Notes: a model not told the origin generated them from the letters alone. A DNA stretch of 64,000 bases from JAWLEP01 sp964553045 (GCA_964553045.1 CAZKJG010000016.1:1-64000); one strand, 5' to 3'. Shown: positions 1-9,138, counted from the stretch's first letter. A program made the numbers and translations.

Positions 1-493
<493 letters not shown>

Positions 494-571
494 CCCAAAG
501 AGTCCGCAGGTGCGTTCGATGCCCTGTCCTGCACAAATGTGAGAGAGCTGCGCGACCACTCGCGCCGGTAT

Positions 572-688
<117 letters not shown>

Positions 689-696
689 TTCTTCAG

Positions 697-730
697 AAGG
701 CCCCCGGGCAAACGCCCGGGGGCCTTTTCT
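697..730 (+). terminator. Rho-independent terminator of the rrn operon
   Basis: A perfect 13-bp stem (697-709 pairing with 714-726), AAGGCCCCCGGGC / GCCCGGGGGCCTT, with a 4-base loop and a short T run to 728. It starts 9 bases after the 5S 3' end. The 5' arm and the bases just before it are repeated exactly at 2221-2244. Confidence 0.93.
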
Positions 731-855
731 GTATGGGTGAGTCGATACCCCGGAATCGTGCGACTATTAGACTTGCGGCTGCTGCCGCCGGCGGCTTAGA
801 CTTACCTGCAGGATCTGGCCGAGTTGGACGTCAACCCGAGACAGAGGGTGGATCA

Positions 856-2181
856 ATGGCGGCGGACGGCAGAGCGGCGGCGGGCGGGGAACGGCTCTTC
901 GGCATGCGGGCGGTCTACGGACGCTGGGTCTTCGTGGCTCTCGGCTTTTTCATCAACATCTGTCTTGGAGCCGTGTACGCCTTCAGTGTCTTCCGAGGTC
1001 CTCTCGAGGCTGCCACAGAGGATGGCGGCTGGGCGATCTCAGCAACGGCCAGTGGCATGCCATTCATGGTCTTTCTGGCGATGTTCGCTCTGCTCATGGC
1101 TCTCGCCGGCGGACTGGTTGGACGCTGGGGTCCGAAGAGAGCTGCACTTCTGGGTGGAGGCCTCGTCGGTACCGGCTGGATCCTCTCGGGATTCTCGCCG
1201 AACATCATCTGGCTCACCATCTTCTACGGACTGATCGGAGGCGGCGGGGTCGGAATCATCTACGGCTGTCCCATAGCCCTGGCGGCGAAGTGGTTTCCCG
1301 ACAGAAAGGGGCTGGCAGTCGGCCTGACGGTGATGGGTTTCGGGCTTTCGGCTCTGCTCATGGTTCCCATCATGACGGCCATGATCGCCCACCCGTCCAT
1401 CGGCGCCCTGGGGGCCTTCAGGTACCTTGGAATGGTCTTTCTTGCAGCGCTGATCCTGCTTTCGCTGCCGCTGCGGAACCCGAGGGAAGGGTGGGCCCCT
1501 CCCGGATGGCAACCAAAGTCGTCCGGCGGCGAGACCGCCGCAAGGGCCGACCTGGACCGCAGGCAGATGGTGAGAACCGGCACGTTCTACGGCCTTTGGA
1601 GCACCTACACCATCGGCTGCCTGGCCGGACTGATGGCCATCGGCATAGCAAAGCCCTTCGGGAATGAGATCCTGGCCGCCTCGGGATACAGCGGATCGCG
1701 CACCACGGCGCTCCTCACCACCATGGTGGCTCTGTTCGCCATCTTCAACGGCTTGGGTAGGCCGCTGTTCGGCTGGCTCATCGACAGACTGAACCCGCGC
1801 AAGGCTTCTTCGCTGTCGTTCGTTCTCATTCTGCTGGCCTCGGCCCTGCTGTACATCCGGGGCGGTAGCAGCCCCACTCTCTACTTCATCGCTTTTGCGG
1901 TTCTCTACCTGAATCTCGGAGGATGGCTCGCCATCGCGCCCACGGCTACCGCCACCTTCTTCGGAACCGGCCACTACGGGCAGAACTACGGGCTGGTGTT
2001 CACGTCGTACGGCGTCGGGGCTATTGCCGGGATGCTGCTGTCGGGGCTGATCCGTGATGCTGCAGGCGCCTATCTGCCGGTCTTCCTGCCGGTCATGGGT
2101 CTCGCAGCGCTCGGGCTGGTGATCTCCCTGCTCTTCCTAAAGCCGGTGAAAGGGGCGGGCAAGCGGAGCCCAGCTCTGTAG
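856..2181 (+). CDS. MFS transporter, OFA (oxalate/formate antiporter-like) family
   Basis: A 441-residue integral membrane protein with about 12 hydrophobic segments and no signal sequence. The N-terminal motif YGRWVFVALGFFINICLG and the following YAFSVF.GPL are typical of the OFA subfamily of major facilitator proteins. The MFS loop signature appears as LAGGLVGRWGPKRA, with a second copy at FGWLIDRLNPRKA. OFA members exchange small carboxylates such as oxalate and formate, but the substrate cannot be read from sequence. The ATG at 856 is chosen because GAGGGTGGATCA precedes it. An in-frame start at 733 would run out of the rRNA terminator and adds a non-hydrophobic 41-residue extension, so it is rejected. 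The gene stands alone behind the rrn operon. Confidence 0.85.
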   Translation: MAADGRAAAGGERLFGMRAVYGRWVFVALGFFINICLGAVYAFSVFRGPLEAATEDGGWAISATASGMPFMVFLAMFALLMALAGGLVGRWGPKRAALLGGGLVGTGWILSGFSPNIIWLTIFYGLIGGGGVGIIYGCPIALAAKWFPDRKGLAVGLTVMGFGLSALLMVPIMTAMIAHPSIGALGAFRYLGMVFLAALILLSLPLRNPREGWAPPGWQPKSSGGETAARADLDRRQMVRTGTFYGLWSTYTIGCLAGLMAIGIAKPFGNEILAASGYSGSRTTALLTTMVALFAIFNGLGRPLFGWLIDRLNPRKASSLSFVLILLASALLYIRGGSSPTLYFIAFAVLYLNLGGWLAIAPTATATFFGTGHYGQNYGLVFTSYGVGAIAGMLLSGLIRDAAGAYLPVFLPVMGLAALGLVISLLFLKPVKGAGKRSPAL

Positions 2182-2182
2182 A

Positions 2183-2260
2183 TCGAGCAAGAGTCAGCTC
2201 CGTGTGAACAGGTCCTTGCGGGTGTTCTTCAGAAGGCCCCCGGGTCTTGCTCGAGATTTT
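2183..2260 (+). terminator. Possible long-loop terminator after the MFS gene
   Basis: TCGAGCAAGA at 2183-2192 is the exact reverse complement of TCTTGCTCGA at 2245-2254, which is followed by GATTTTTGG. The stem is 10 bp but encloses about 52 bases, much longer than a standard terminator loop. The enclosed bases include a copy of the rrn terminator 5' arm (2221-2244), so the structure may be a recombined terminator. Confidence 0.4.
2221..2244 (+). repeat. 24-base exact copy of the 5S 3' end / rrn terminator 5' arm
   Basis: Bases 2221-2244 are identical to 685-708, covering the last 5S bases, the spacer TTCTTCAG and the first arm of the rrn terminator. The identity stops abruptly on both sides and the second arm of the hairpin is not copied. 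The copies bracket the MFS gene (856-2181). Confidence 0.85.
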
Positions 2261-2350
2261 TGGCCCTTCCTCGGCTATTACTTATGATATTGCTATGGAA
2301 TAGAAACCGTGCGTACCCCAACAGAGATTCCTCATGAGGAGACACCATTA

Positions 2351-2518
2351 GTGATCACCGACGCCGACCTAAAGAAGATGATGGACCATTACGGATACTC
2401 CGACGAGATCCGCAGGACCATCGAGAGGGAGCGCCTGCTGCCCAGCGAGCTTCTGAGCCGGCTGCAGGACAACCATCCGGACCGGGTGGGTTTTCTTAGT
2501 GCCCATGAGCCTCATTGA
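2351..2518 (+). CDS. Small hypothetical protein (55 aa)
   Basis: A short open frame starting at a GTG at 2351 preceded by AGGAG with 9-base spacing. An upstream in-frame GTG at 2309 has no ribosome site. The product is charged and helical (ITDADLKKMMDHYGYSDEI, then RTIERERLLPSELLSRLQ), with no membrane segment and no recognised family. It ends at about 2518, upstream of the secreted protein at 2566. It could be a genuine small cytosolic protein; the evidence is the ribosome site and coding-like composition only. Confidence 0.45.
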   Translation: MITDADLKKMMDHYGYSDEIRRTIERERLLPSELLSRLQDNHPDRVGFLSAHEPH

Positions 2519-2565
2519 CGCTCAAGGCAATCCCTGAAATTATCATGGAAGCGGAAGGAGTGCAG

Positions 2566-3213
2566 ATGGATGGAAACTCCTCGTTTGCGATTGTCCTTCT
2601 TGTCTTAACGTCAATCTGCTTCTCCGAGGATACGCTCTTCCACACGGACTTCACGGAGGGTATGCCGGAGGGGTGGATTCCCGGCGAGGGATGGGGCTAC
2701 AGCGACAGCCTCGATGCGATGAACCAGAGCATAAGCAGCCATGCATCCGGCTACAGCGGGCTGGACGAGGACTGGGGGACGCTGTGGTCACACACTCTGG
2801 TCTTGCCGGAGGACGCCGACTCCCTTCTCTTTGTCTTCGATGTCTACTGGCACGGCTGGGGCCAGGGATTCGGTATTCCTGATGTTCTCGAGTCCGAGTC
2901 GAAGATATCCGTGAGAAGCCCCGATACACTTGGTACCGAGCTGGTGCTGCAGAGCTTCTATGCCAGCGGCTACACCAGCTACGACCAGACCTACGAGGAC
3001 ATCTACGCCATCCCCGTGACTTCCCTGCAGCCGGGCGATTCGCTGGTCATAGGCTTCTGGGGATACACCGCCGCGGAGCCCGACGACTTCTACATGGAGT
3101 TCTACACCGCGAATCTGGACTGGAGCATTCGAGAGGCTGCGGTACTGGCATACGAGCTGTCCAGTCTTAGCCCATCAACCTGGGGCGGGATCAAGTCGGG
3201 AGAAACGGACTAG
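2566..3213 (+). CDS. Secreted protein with C-terminal WG-IKS-type tail
   Basis: A 215-residue protein. The ATG at 2566 follows GGAAGGAG at good spacing. A short signal peptide (FAIVLLVLTSICFS) is followed by a mature part rich in aromatic and acidic residues: DFTEGMPEGW, then strands such as SLLFVFDVYWHGWGQGFG. This resembles jelly-roll, cleaved-adhesin-like extracellular modules. The C-terminus SPSTWGGIKSGETD resembles the short WG.IKS tail found in many exported proteins of FCB-type candidate phyla. No catalytic motif is visible, so a surface or extracellular binding role is inferred only from export and fold-like features. Confidence 0.65.
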   Translation: MDGNSSFAIVLLVLTSICFSEDTLFHTDFTEGMPEGWIPGEGWGYSDSLDAMNQSISSHASGYSGLDEDWGTLWSHTLVLPEDADSLLFVFDVYWHGWGQGFGIPDVLESESKISVRSPDTLGTELVLQSFYASGYTSYDQTYEDIYAIPVTSLQPGDSLVIGFWGYTAAEPDDFYMEFYTANLDWSIREAAVLAYELSSLSPSTWGGIKSGETD

Positions 3214-3463
3214 CGGAGCTTCTCGGTGTTGTTTTCTCTTGGTCTGTAAGATCTATGTCCATAAGGCTTTGCGGTCGTAGCGTATTCTCTCGTGTTCCCG
3301 ATACAGCAGGACTTCTCTGCCCCGCAGTGGAGAAGCGATGATGAGCGGCAAGATCTACAGACGCTTCGATGACATGGTGTTCCGCGAGGTGGCGGGGCAT
3401 CTGAGCACTACCTCGCTGCCGGGAAGACTGGCCCCCACACGTCCTGTAGGTAACGGGCAGCGA
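3214..3463. other. Intergenic stretch between convergent genes
   Basis: About 250 bases between a plus-strand and a minus-strand gene. An open frame begins at 3338 (ATG ATG AGC GGC AAG) but runs antisense into the roadblock gene and resembles no family. I see no RNA gene or clear terminator here. Confidence 0.4.
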
Positions 3464-3856
3464 TTAGGCGAGTATGCGCCTTATCCCCTCCACGGCCCTA
3501 TCCGTAAGCTCCCTGTAGAGCGGCTCCACCGAGGCGATGACCACCAGGACCGCTGGCTGTCCCGCCACCTCAAAGGACTGGCAGATCACGGTGTCGCCGG
3601 AGGGGCCGGCCATGGTGATCTGATCGATGTCCTCCAGGCCGGTGAGGTCCAGGGCGGCGCTGTTCATCCGCCAGACGAATCCCGCCAGTGCGGCAAGCGC
3701 CTCCGAATCGAGCTCGGAGTCGATGTTCACTACGTCGAAGCCGTCCTCGGTGGTGAGAAGGGCGGCCCTGAAGCCGCCTTCGTCGGCGATGTGCTCCAGC
3801 TGCTTCTTCACCGCGTCCAGGGGTATGTCCGTGCGGTCCTTCCTGCGCTCCTTCAT
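3464..3856 (-). CDS. Roadblock/LC7 domain protein (MglB-like)
   Basis: A 130-residue protein matching the compact roadblock/LC7 fold: an N-terminal helix (LDAVKKQLEHIADEGG), a strand with LLTTEDGFDVV, a long helix (EALAALAGFVWRMNSAAL), paired strands (QITMAGPSGDTVICQSF, PAVLVVIAS) and a final helix. In bacteria such proteins partner small Ras-like GTPases (MglA) and control polarity or motility, or act in unknown signalling. No GTPase gene lies next to it here, so the partner is unknown. GGAGGGAGA stands just before the ATG. Confidence 0.8.
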   Translation of the reverse strand: MKERRKDRTDIPLDAVKKQLEHIADEGGFRAALLTTEDGFDVVNIDSELDSEALAALAGFVWRMNSAALDLTGLEDIDQITMAGPSGDTVICQSFEVAGQPAVLVVIASVEPLYRELTDRAVEGIRRILA

Positions 3857-4044
3857 CTTCTCCCTCCACTCGATCCCGTCTCAATGTCAGGCGGTTCATC
3901 GGTCCAGCTGGGAGCAGGTCCGGGGTTCTTCCGAACTTATCCCATGGCAATATGCCCGTCTGCACCGGATTTGTCATCAAGAGCGGAACCGGCCTCCCGG
4001 ATGACCTGCAAGGGAGGGACAGGAAAGCGAACGCTCCGCCCCGG

Positions 4045-5010
4045 TCAGATGAGCGTAAGGAGGGCCGTGGCTTCGGACTCCTCCAGGCGGATTCTGAGAA
4101 GGTAGACACCCGATGGGCATCTGGTTCCGTCGCCCGACATTCCGTTCCAGCTCAGGCAGACGGTCCCGGAATGGGCGAGCTCCTCCGTCATTCTCCTGAC
4201 CAGGCGCCCCGAGGCGTCGTATATGCCCGCTTCGACGGTTCCCGCACCGGAAGCAGCCAACTCTACGGCGACCAGGGTGTGGAACGGGTTGGGCGAGATC
4301 CCGGTAATGGCCAGAGGCTGCTGGAGCGGTCCCCGGCCCTCTTCGACGCCCACGCCTCCGCCGTCGGTGGTGTGGACTATCACGCCGTACGGCCCCACTG
4401 CCCATCCGCTGCTGTAGTCGATGAAGAACACGGCGCTCGGCAGATGGGGCACCGCGCAGACCTGCTACGCCCAGGTGGCGCCGCCGTCCTCGGAGAAGAG
4501 TATCGCGCCCCCTGCACCTACTGTGTAGATGGATTCCGGGCTGGCGTAGAACACGTCTTCCAGGTTCATGGATGTGCCCGAGTCGCGCTCGATCCAGCTG
4601 GAGCCTCCGTCGGAGGTGGTGAAGATGGCTCCCAGCTCCCCGACGACGCAGCCGTTCAGGGCATCGATGAAGTGGACGTCGGTGAAGGGCAGCTCCTGTT
4701 TCTGGTACAGCTGGGTCGTCCAGGTCTCGCCTCCATCAGAGCTGTGTACTATTGCCCTCTCGGCCCCCGCGGGGTAGGTGTTCTTGCCGCCGGCCATCCA
4801 GCCGCTGTCTGAGTCGATGAAGTGCAGTCCGGAGAAGTTCGTGGATATGCCGGGCTCCTGCTCCTCCCAGCTCTGGCCTCCATCGGAGGTGTGGAGCACG
4901 GTACCCCAGGAGCCCACAGCCCATCCTTCCTGGGAGCTTGCAAAGAAAACGTCTGCCAGGAATGCGTCGGTGCCGGATTCCTGCATCTCCCACCCGGCTG
5001 CCGCGTATGA
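4045..5010 (-). pseudogene. YCF48/BNR-repeat secreted protein with sorting domain, broken by in-frame TAG and missing signal peptide
   Basis: On the minus strand the frame encodes four tandem beta-propeller blades, each with GWAVG..G...HT.DGG.SW-type motifs. These are followed by an NPF...IYDASGRLVRR...WNGMSGDG...PSGVYLLRI sorting domain that ends at 4045. The frame is interrupted by a single TAG at 4465-4467, inside the blade motif GGATWA-stop-QV. Coding resumes in the same frame without loss, and the stop sits where the other blades have E, T or R. The 5' end also lacks a signal peptide: the homology fades near 5010, where the divergent gene at 5074 begins. Most likely a decayed gene. Stop-codon readthrough or a sequence error in one base (for example CAG or TGG to TAG) are alternatives. 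Confidence 0.7.
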
Positions 5011-5073
5011 GAAGGAGGCTATCGTCTTTGAGTGCAGCGTAATGGGCAACCGTCGAGGTGAGAGACTGAGCAG

Positions 5074-6192
5074 ATGGGCAAGATCGCGCTGGTCCTGCTT
5101 GTTCTGGCAGGGGCGTGGGCCGACTGGGCGGAGCAGACCGACTGGTCCGGGACAGGCGGCGTAGTCGGCCCGATGGACGAATGGGGATCGGACTACAGCG
5201 CGTCCCAAGATGTGGATCCACTCTCCGTCCCGGGGCAGCTCCACCTGGACGGCCAGCTCGCCATGCACGAGGTTGCCGCCGGCTTCGACGGTGCATTCGC
5301 CGTACACTCCGCCGACATCGACGGTGACGGTGACATCGATGTGCTGGGCGGAGCCTGGGACCTGGGTGCGGTCAGCTGGTGGGAGAACGCCGACGGCGGC
5401 GGTACCTCATGGCAGGTGCACCCGATGGACGAGAGCTTCCTGGGGGCCCATTCCGTCCACGGCGAAGACCTGGACGGTGACGGCGACATCGATCTTTTGA
5501 CCGCCTCCTTCAACACCGAGGAGATACTCTGGTGGGAGAACCTCGATGGCGCAGGGACCCAGTGGGCGGAGCACCTGCTCAGCGGGAGCTTCGAGGATGC
5601 CTGCTGCGTCTGGGTCGAGGACATTGACGGCAACGGAGCGCCGGACCCGCTGGGGGCCGCCTACGTCGACGACGAGATCGCCTGGTGGAACCTGCAGGCC
5701 TACGGCGGCGGCTGGCTGGAGTCCAGCGTTCTGGATACCGGCTGCGGTCCGGACTGGGAGAGCCTGCAGTGGTCGGGGGACTGCCCTTCAGGAACTGACA
5801 TCGGGTTTCAGGTGAGGGCCTCGAATGACCCGGACCAGATGGGGGGCTGGTCGGATACGCTGAATGCGCCGGACTGGGAGACTCCGGCTACCTGCCCCTC
5901 AGCAACAGGCCATACCGGCAGGCGATGCGGAACCGCCTGCCCCTGGCCGAAAGCACCGATGCAACCGGAGGCTGCAACCTCTAACCCCGGGCCCGTCAAT
6001 GCCGAATGCGGGCCCCAGTCCCTGCTGCAATGGAAGCAGGTCTCTGTCCGCTGGAAGCAACATTTGTCCAGGTTGACGACCTGCCGGACGAAGGCAGCCT
6101 CGGCCCGCGCCGCGACTGCCGAAAAGGCCGTTACGGGGATATCCCCTGTCATTGACCCGAATAACGATTCCGCATATCCTCGTTTTGGGTGA
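5074..6192 (+). CDS. Secreted FG-GAP/VCBS-repeat protein, degenerate C-terminus
   Basis: A 372-residue frame starting with a clear signal peptide (IALVLLVLAGAWADW). Three FG-GAP-like repeats follow, each with calcium-loop motifs such as DIDGDGDIDVLGG, DLDGDGDIDLLTA and DIDGNGAPDPLGA, and with WWEN between them. These form extracellular beta-propeller blades. A discoidin-like module (DTGCGPDWESLQWSG...IGFQVRASNDP) comes next. After about residue 268 the sequence turns into arginine/proline/alanine-rich text with no fold and no sorting domain. That suggests a frameshift near 5870, so the last hundred residues may be out of frame. The gene is divergent from the broken YCF48 gene at 4045-5010. 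Confidence 0.65.
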   Translation: MGKIALVLLVLAGAWADWAEQTDWSGTGGVVGPMDEWGSDYSASQDVDPLSVPGQLHLDGQLAMHEVAAGFDGAFAVHSADIDGDGDIDVLGGAWDLGAVSWWENADGGGTSWQVHPMDESFLGAHSVHGEDLDGDGDIDLLTASFNTEEILWWENLDGAGTQWAEHLLSGSFEDACCVWVEDIDGNGAPDPLGAAYVDDEIAWWNLQAYGGGWLESSVLDTGCGPDWESLQWSGDCPSGTDIGFQVRASNDPDQMGGWSDTLNAPDWETPATCPSATGHTGRRCGTACPWPKAPMQPEAATSNPGPVNAECGPQSLLQWKQVSVRWKQHLSRLTTCRTKAASARAATAEKAVTGISPVIDPNNDSAYPRFG

Positions 6193-6365
6193 CGAATAAA
6201 CGGAACGGCCTGCGGCCGACTACTGGAGGATCGACGGACGGCTTGCACGGTGCGGCCGGCCCGCCGTCACATTCGGGCGCTGCAGGAGCTTCGTGGAGAC
6301 CCAGACTACGGCTTCCCTGACTTAATCCCGTCCGGGTCTCATTGGCCGGATTCGGGCCAGAGTGA

Positions 6366-7745
6366 ATGGAGAGAACCATGGTTGTGACGGCAGCAAGACG
6401 GATCGTCCTGGCAACCGGATTGCTGATGCTGTTTCTCCCCTGCGGGTTGCAGGCGGCACCCTTTTCGGAAAGACTGCCCTCGGCTGGCGATGATTCGGAT
6501 ACATGGCTTCGAATGACCCCGGAGCTGAGCTACCCGACCCAGTCCACCTCCATGGTTCTCAGCGAAGCGCAGCTGCCGATGCTGTGCTACAAGCCCACTT
6601 ATTGGCAGGGCTGTAGCCTTCTGTTCGCCGAGTACGACGGAGACCAGTGGAACGAGTCGGAGGTGGACTGCGAGCAGTATTCCGGAGGTGGCAAACTGCT
6701 CCTGTCCCCGGACGGAGAGCCCATCATCCTGTACGGCAACTCGTACTACGACGAGTACCGGTACGCATGGCGTGAGGGTGACCAGTGGAACTGGGAGGCG
6801 TTCTGGAGCCCGACTGAAGGCGGCATTGACGGGGCCTTTGACTCCTCCGGCTGCTTTCATACGATGTTCATGGGGGATGTGAACACCTTCTATTACGGCC
6901 TCAGGGACACCACCGGAGCCTGGTCCTTCGAGGAGGTGGGCCCATGCACCAACACGCCGGTGGCGCTCTGCCTGGACTCCCTGGGAATGCCTCACGCCGT
7001 CTGGCAGAATGACTACTACCTTCACCACTACTGGCTCACCGCATCCGGCTGGGAGAGCGAGCCGATAATGGGAGAGTATCTGGAGACGCTTGCCCTGGAG
7101 TACGATGGGCAGGGCGTACTGCATCTGGTCTTTCAGGGCGCATCTGACATCCTCTACTGCCGGCGGTCGGCTGGCGGCTGGGAGCATGAGGTGGTGGACG
7201 ATATGTCCGGCCTCTACTGCGACCTGGCGGTCTCGGACGACGGCACGGTCCACGTGGCCTACAACGACGGTCTCAACTTCGACCTGCGGTACGCCAAGAG
7301 AACGCTTTCCGGATGGTCGACGGAAGTCGTCAGCTGGGAAGGCACTTGCGGGCATTCGCCCAGCATAGACCTCGACGGGCTGGGCAACCCCTGGATGTGC
7401 CACGCCAGGTTCGACTCCTGCGAGGTGGTCTGGTGGGGCGAGGACACCTCCGCCGTGGCTCGCCGGCAGAGCCGGGTAACATCCGAATGGGGAATCTCGG
7501 CTATTGAGCCCAATCCCATGATCTCCAACGGATTGGTGCATATATCCGTTCCGGAGGCCGGCCTGTACACGATGACTCTCTACGACTCATCGGGCCGGAT
7601 CGCTTTCCGCCCCCGGGAATCCTTGCTGGATGCCGGCTCCGGTCAGGTGCCTGTCGATGCTTCCAGCCTGCCGGCCGGAACCTACATGGCGGTCCTGCGG
7701 GGTGAAGGGCGCCGCTGGTGCTCCCGGATGGTGGTTCTGCGCTAG
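6366..7745 (+). CDS. Secreted beta-propeller protein with FlgD-like sorting domain
   Basis: A 459-residue exported protein with signal peptide RIVLATGLLMLFLPCGLQA. The body has six to seven blade repeats of the form LYCRRSAGGWEHEVVDD...LAVSDDGTVHVAYND, typical of surface propellers. The last 85 residues (IEPNPM..., TLYDSSGRI, LPAGTYMAVL) form the C-terminal sorting module seen in this window's other exported proteins. No catalytic residues stand out. An alternative ATG at 6378 follows GGAGAG closely and would shorten the product by four residues. It probably sits on the cell surface or is released. Confidence 0.75.
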   Translation: MERTMVVTAARRIVLATGLLMLFLPCGLQAAPFSERLPSAGDDSDTWLRMTPELSYPTQSTSMVLSEAQLPMLCYKPTYWQGCSLLFAEYDGDQWNESEVDCEQYSGGGKLLLSPDGEPIILYGNSYYDEYRYAWREGDQWNWEAFWSPTEGGIDGAFDSSGCFHTMFMGDVNTFYYGLRDTTGAWSFEEVGPCTNTPVALCLDSLGMPHAVWQNDYYLHHYWLTASGWESEPIMGEYLETLALEYDGQGVLHLVFQGASDILYCRRSAGGWEHEVVDDMSGLYCDLAVSDDGTVHVAYNDGLNFDLRYAKRTLSGWSTEVVSWEGTCGHSPSIDLDGLGNPWMCHARFDSCEVVWWGEDTSAVARRQSRVTSEWGISAIEPNPMISNGLVHISVPEAGLYTMTLYDSSGRIAFRPRESLLDAGSGQVPVDASSLPAGTYMAVLRGEGRRWCSRMVVLR

Positions 7746-7992
7746 CCCCGGGGCGCGCTTCGCTTGAACCTTCCCGGAAGGCCGCGGAGATGGACAGGTT
7801 CGGGCTGATCTCTTCCATCGCCTCAGGGAAATGGGTGGACTGGGCGGAGCAGATCGACGGAAGCGTCCGTTCCGCACGCGGCGACCCTCCTGCGGGGGCC
7901 CCAACGAAGACGAAGGGTATGCCTGGGTCTGGCCGGCTGCTTTGACCGCTGGCCAGCAGGGGCATATCGTCCCCACGGAAGGGGGCTCCGCC
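7746..7992 (+). other. Intergenic stretch with relic of a secreted-protein N-terminus
   Basis: About 250 bases. Around 7828-7860 one frame reads KWVDWAEQIDGS, very close to the start of the mature FG-GAP protein (ADWAEQTDWSG at 5104). At DNA level GACTGGGCGGAGCAGA is shared exactly between about 5120 and 7837. No complete gene remains, so this looks like the remnant of a related gene. Confidence 0.4.
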
Positions 7993-9138
7993 ATGAAGGG
8001 GATCGAGCCGGCCCTGAGGGAATACCGTCCGCTGCAGAAGCACCTGGACCGGCAGGCCGTGGGCTTTCCCGCGACTCGGTCGGGGGCAGACCTCCGTTTC
8101 CTGAAGCGGATGTTCACGCCGGAGGAGGCCCGCCTGGCCCTCCATCTCAGCTTCCGTCCCTCTACGATCTCGCAGATAATGCGGACGGCTGGGAAGGAGC
8201 TCTCGAAGAGCAGGGCGCTGGAGCTCCTGGAGAGCCTGCTGGTCAAGGGCTCCATAGGCTCGCGGGACACCGGGGAGGGCGAGGCCTGGTTCCTCCTGCC
8301 CATGGTGGTGGGGATGTTCGAGGCTCAGGACGGCAGGCCCACCAGGGAGTTTTTCAGGGACGCCATGGCCTACATGGGTACCAGAACCTACGGCAAGTCG
8401 CTGCTGGCGGCGCAGCCGTCCCAGATGAGGACCATCCCCATCGGTGAGAGCATAACGGCCCAGCACAGCGTGGCCACCTGGGACCAGGTTTCCGAGATAA
8501 TCGGCCGGGCATCTCCGCCCTTCGCTATACTGCCATGCATATGCCGGGAGACCAGCGCCATGCGGGGAAAGAGCTGCAGGGTTACGTCGCGCACGGAGAC
8601 ATGTCTGGCCATGGGCGGCATGGCCGCGATGATCCTGCGGCGGGGCAGCGGCAGGGAGATCGACAGGGGAGAGGCCCTGGAGATAATCACCATGAACCAG
8701 GCGGAGGGCCTGGTGCTTCAGCCGGCGAACGCCCGGTCCCCGGAGTTCATCTGCTCCTGCTGCGGTTGCTGCTGCGGCATGCTGAGCCTCCAGAAGATGC
8801 TTCCCCATCCCATCGACTTCTGGACCGCCGGCCATATGGCAAGGGTCGATAAGGAACGGTGCGGTGGATGTGGAGGCTGCGTCGAGAGGTGCCAGGTTGA
8901 CGCCGTCAGGCTGAAAGGCTCGCCGCCACGGGCGGCAGTGGCCCCTACGAGGTGCATAGGATGCGGCCTCTGCGTACCCGCCTGCCCGGTGGATGCCATA
9001 TGTCTGGAATCCAGGAAGGACGCCCGAACTCCTCCCCGAAACTACGACGACCTCTACGAGACGATAGCGGCCCACAGGAAGGGCCCGGTCCGTCGGCTGA
9101 TCATGCTGCTGAAGGTACTGCTGAGGATGCGTCAATGA
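7993..9138 (+). CDS. Ferredoxin-type Fe-S protein with N-terminal winged-helix-like region and Cys-rich centre
   Basis: A 381-residue protein. The ATG at 7993 follows GGAAGGGGG. The first 100 residues (FTPEEARLALHLSFRP.TISQI, LLESLLVKGSI) look like a winged-helix DNA-binding fold. A middle part contains CICRETS, C.V..RTETC and an unusual dense cluster CSCCGCCCG. The C-terminus has two [4Fe-4S] ferredoxin motifs, CGGCGGCVERCQVDA and CIGCGLCVPACPVDA. This architecture occurs in uncharacterised ferredoxin-like proteins of anaerobes. A redox-sensing or electron-transfer role is inferred. Upstream in-frame codons exist back to 7831 but lack a ribosome site and homology. Confidence 0.8.
   Translation: MKGIEPALREYRPLQKHLDRQAVGFPATRSGADLRFLKRMFTPEEARLALHLSFRPSTISQIMRTAGKELSKSRALELLESLLVKGSIGSRDTGEGEAWFLLPMVVGMFEAQDGRPTREFFRDAMAYMGTRTYGKSLLAAQPSQMRTIPIGESITAQHSVATWDQVSEIIGRASPPFAILPCICRETSAMRGKSCRVTSRTETCLAMGGMAAMILRRGSGREIDRGEALEIITMNQAEGLVLQPANARSPEFICSCCGCCCGMLSLQKMLPHPIDFWTAGHMARVDKERCGGCGGCVERCQVDAVRLKGSPPRAAVAPTRCIGCGLCVPACPVDAICLESRKDARTPPRNYDDLYETIAAHRKGPVRRLIMLLKVLLRMRQ

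Noticed and set aside
733..855. Upstream start for the MFS gene at 733
   Set aside because: It begins inside the rrn terminator tail, lacks a ribosome site and adds a non-hydrophobic leader; ATG 856 has GAGGGTGGATCA in front.
1039..1974. Minus-strand open frame opposite the MFS gene
   Set aside because: Composition is Arg/Gly/Glu-rich without fold or family; shadow of the GC-rich MFS gene.
3338..4105. Plus-strand open frame starting at ATG 3338
   Set aside because: It runs antisense to the roadblock gene, whose fold and ribosome site are clear.
4465..4467. Pyrrolysine at the TAG of the YCF48 gene
   Set aside because: No pylS/pylT or downstream PYLIS-like structure is visible here and a propeller position offers no role; mutation or base error is simpler.
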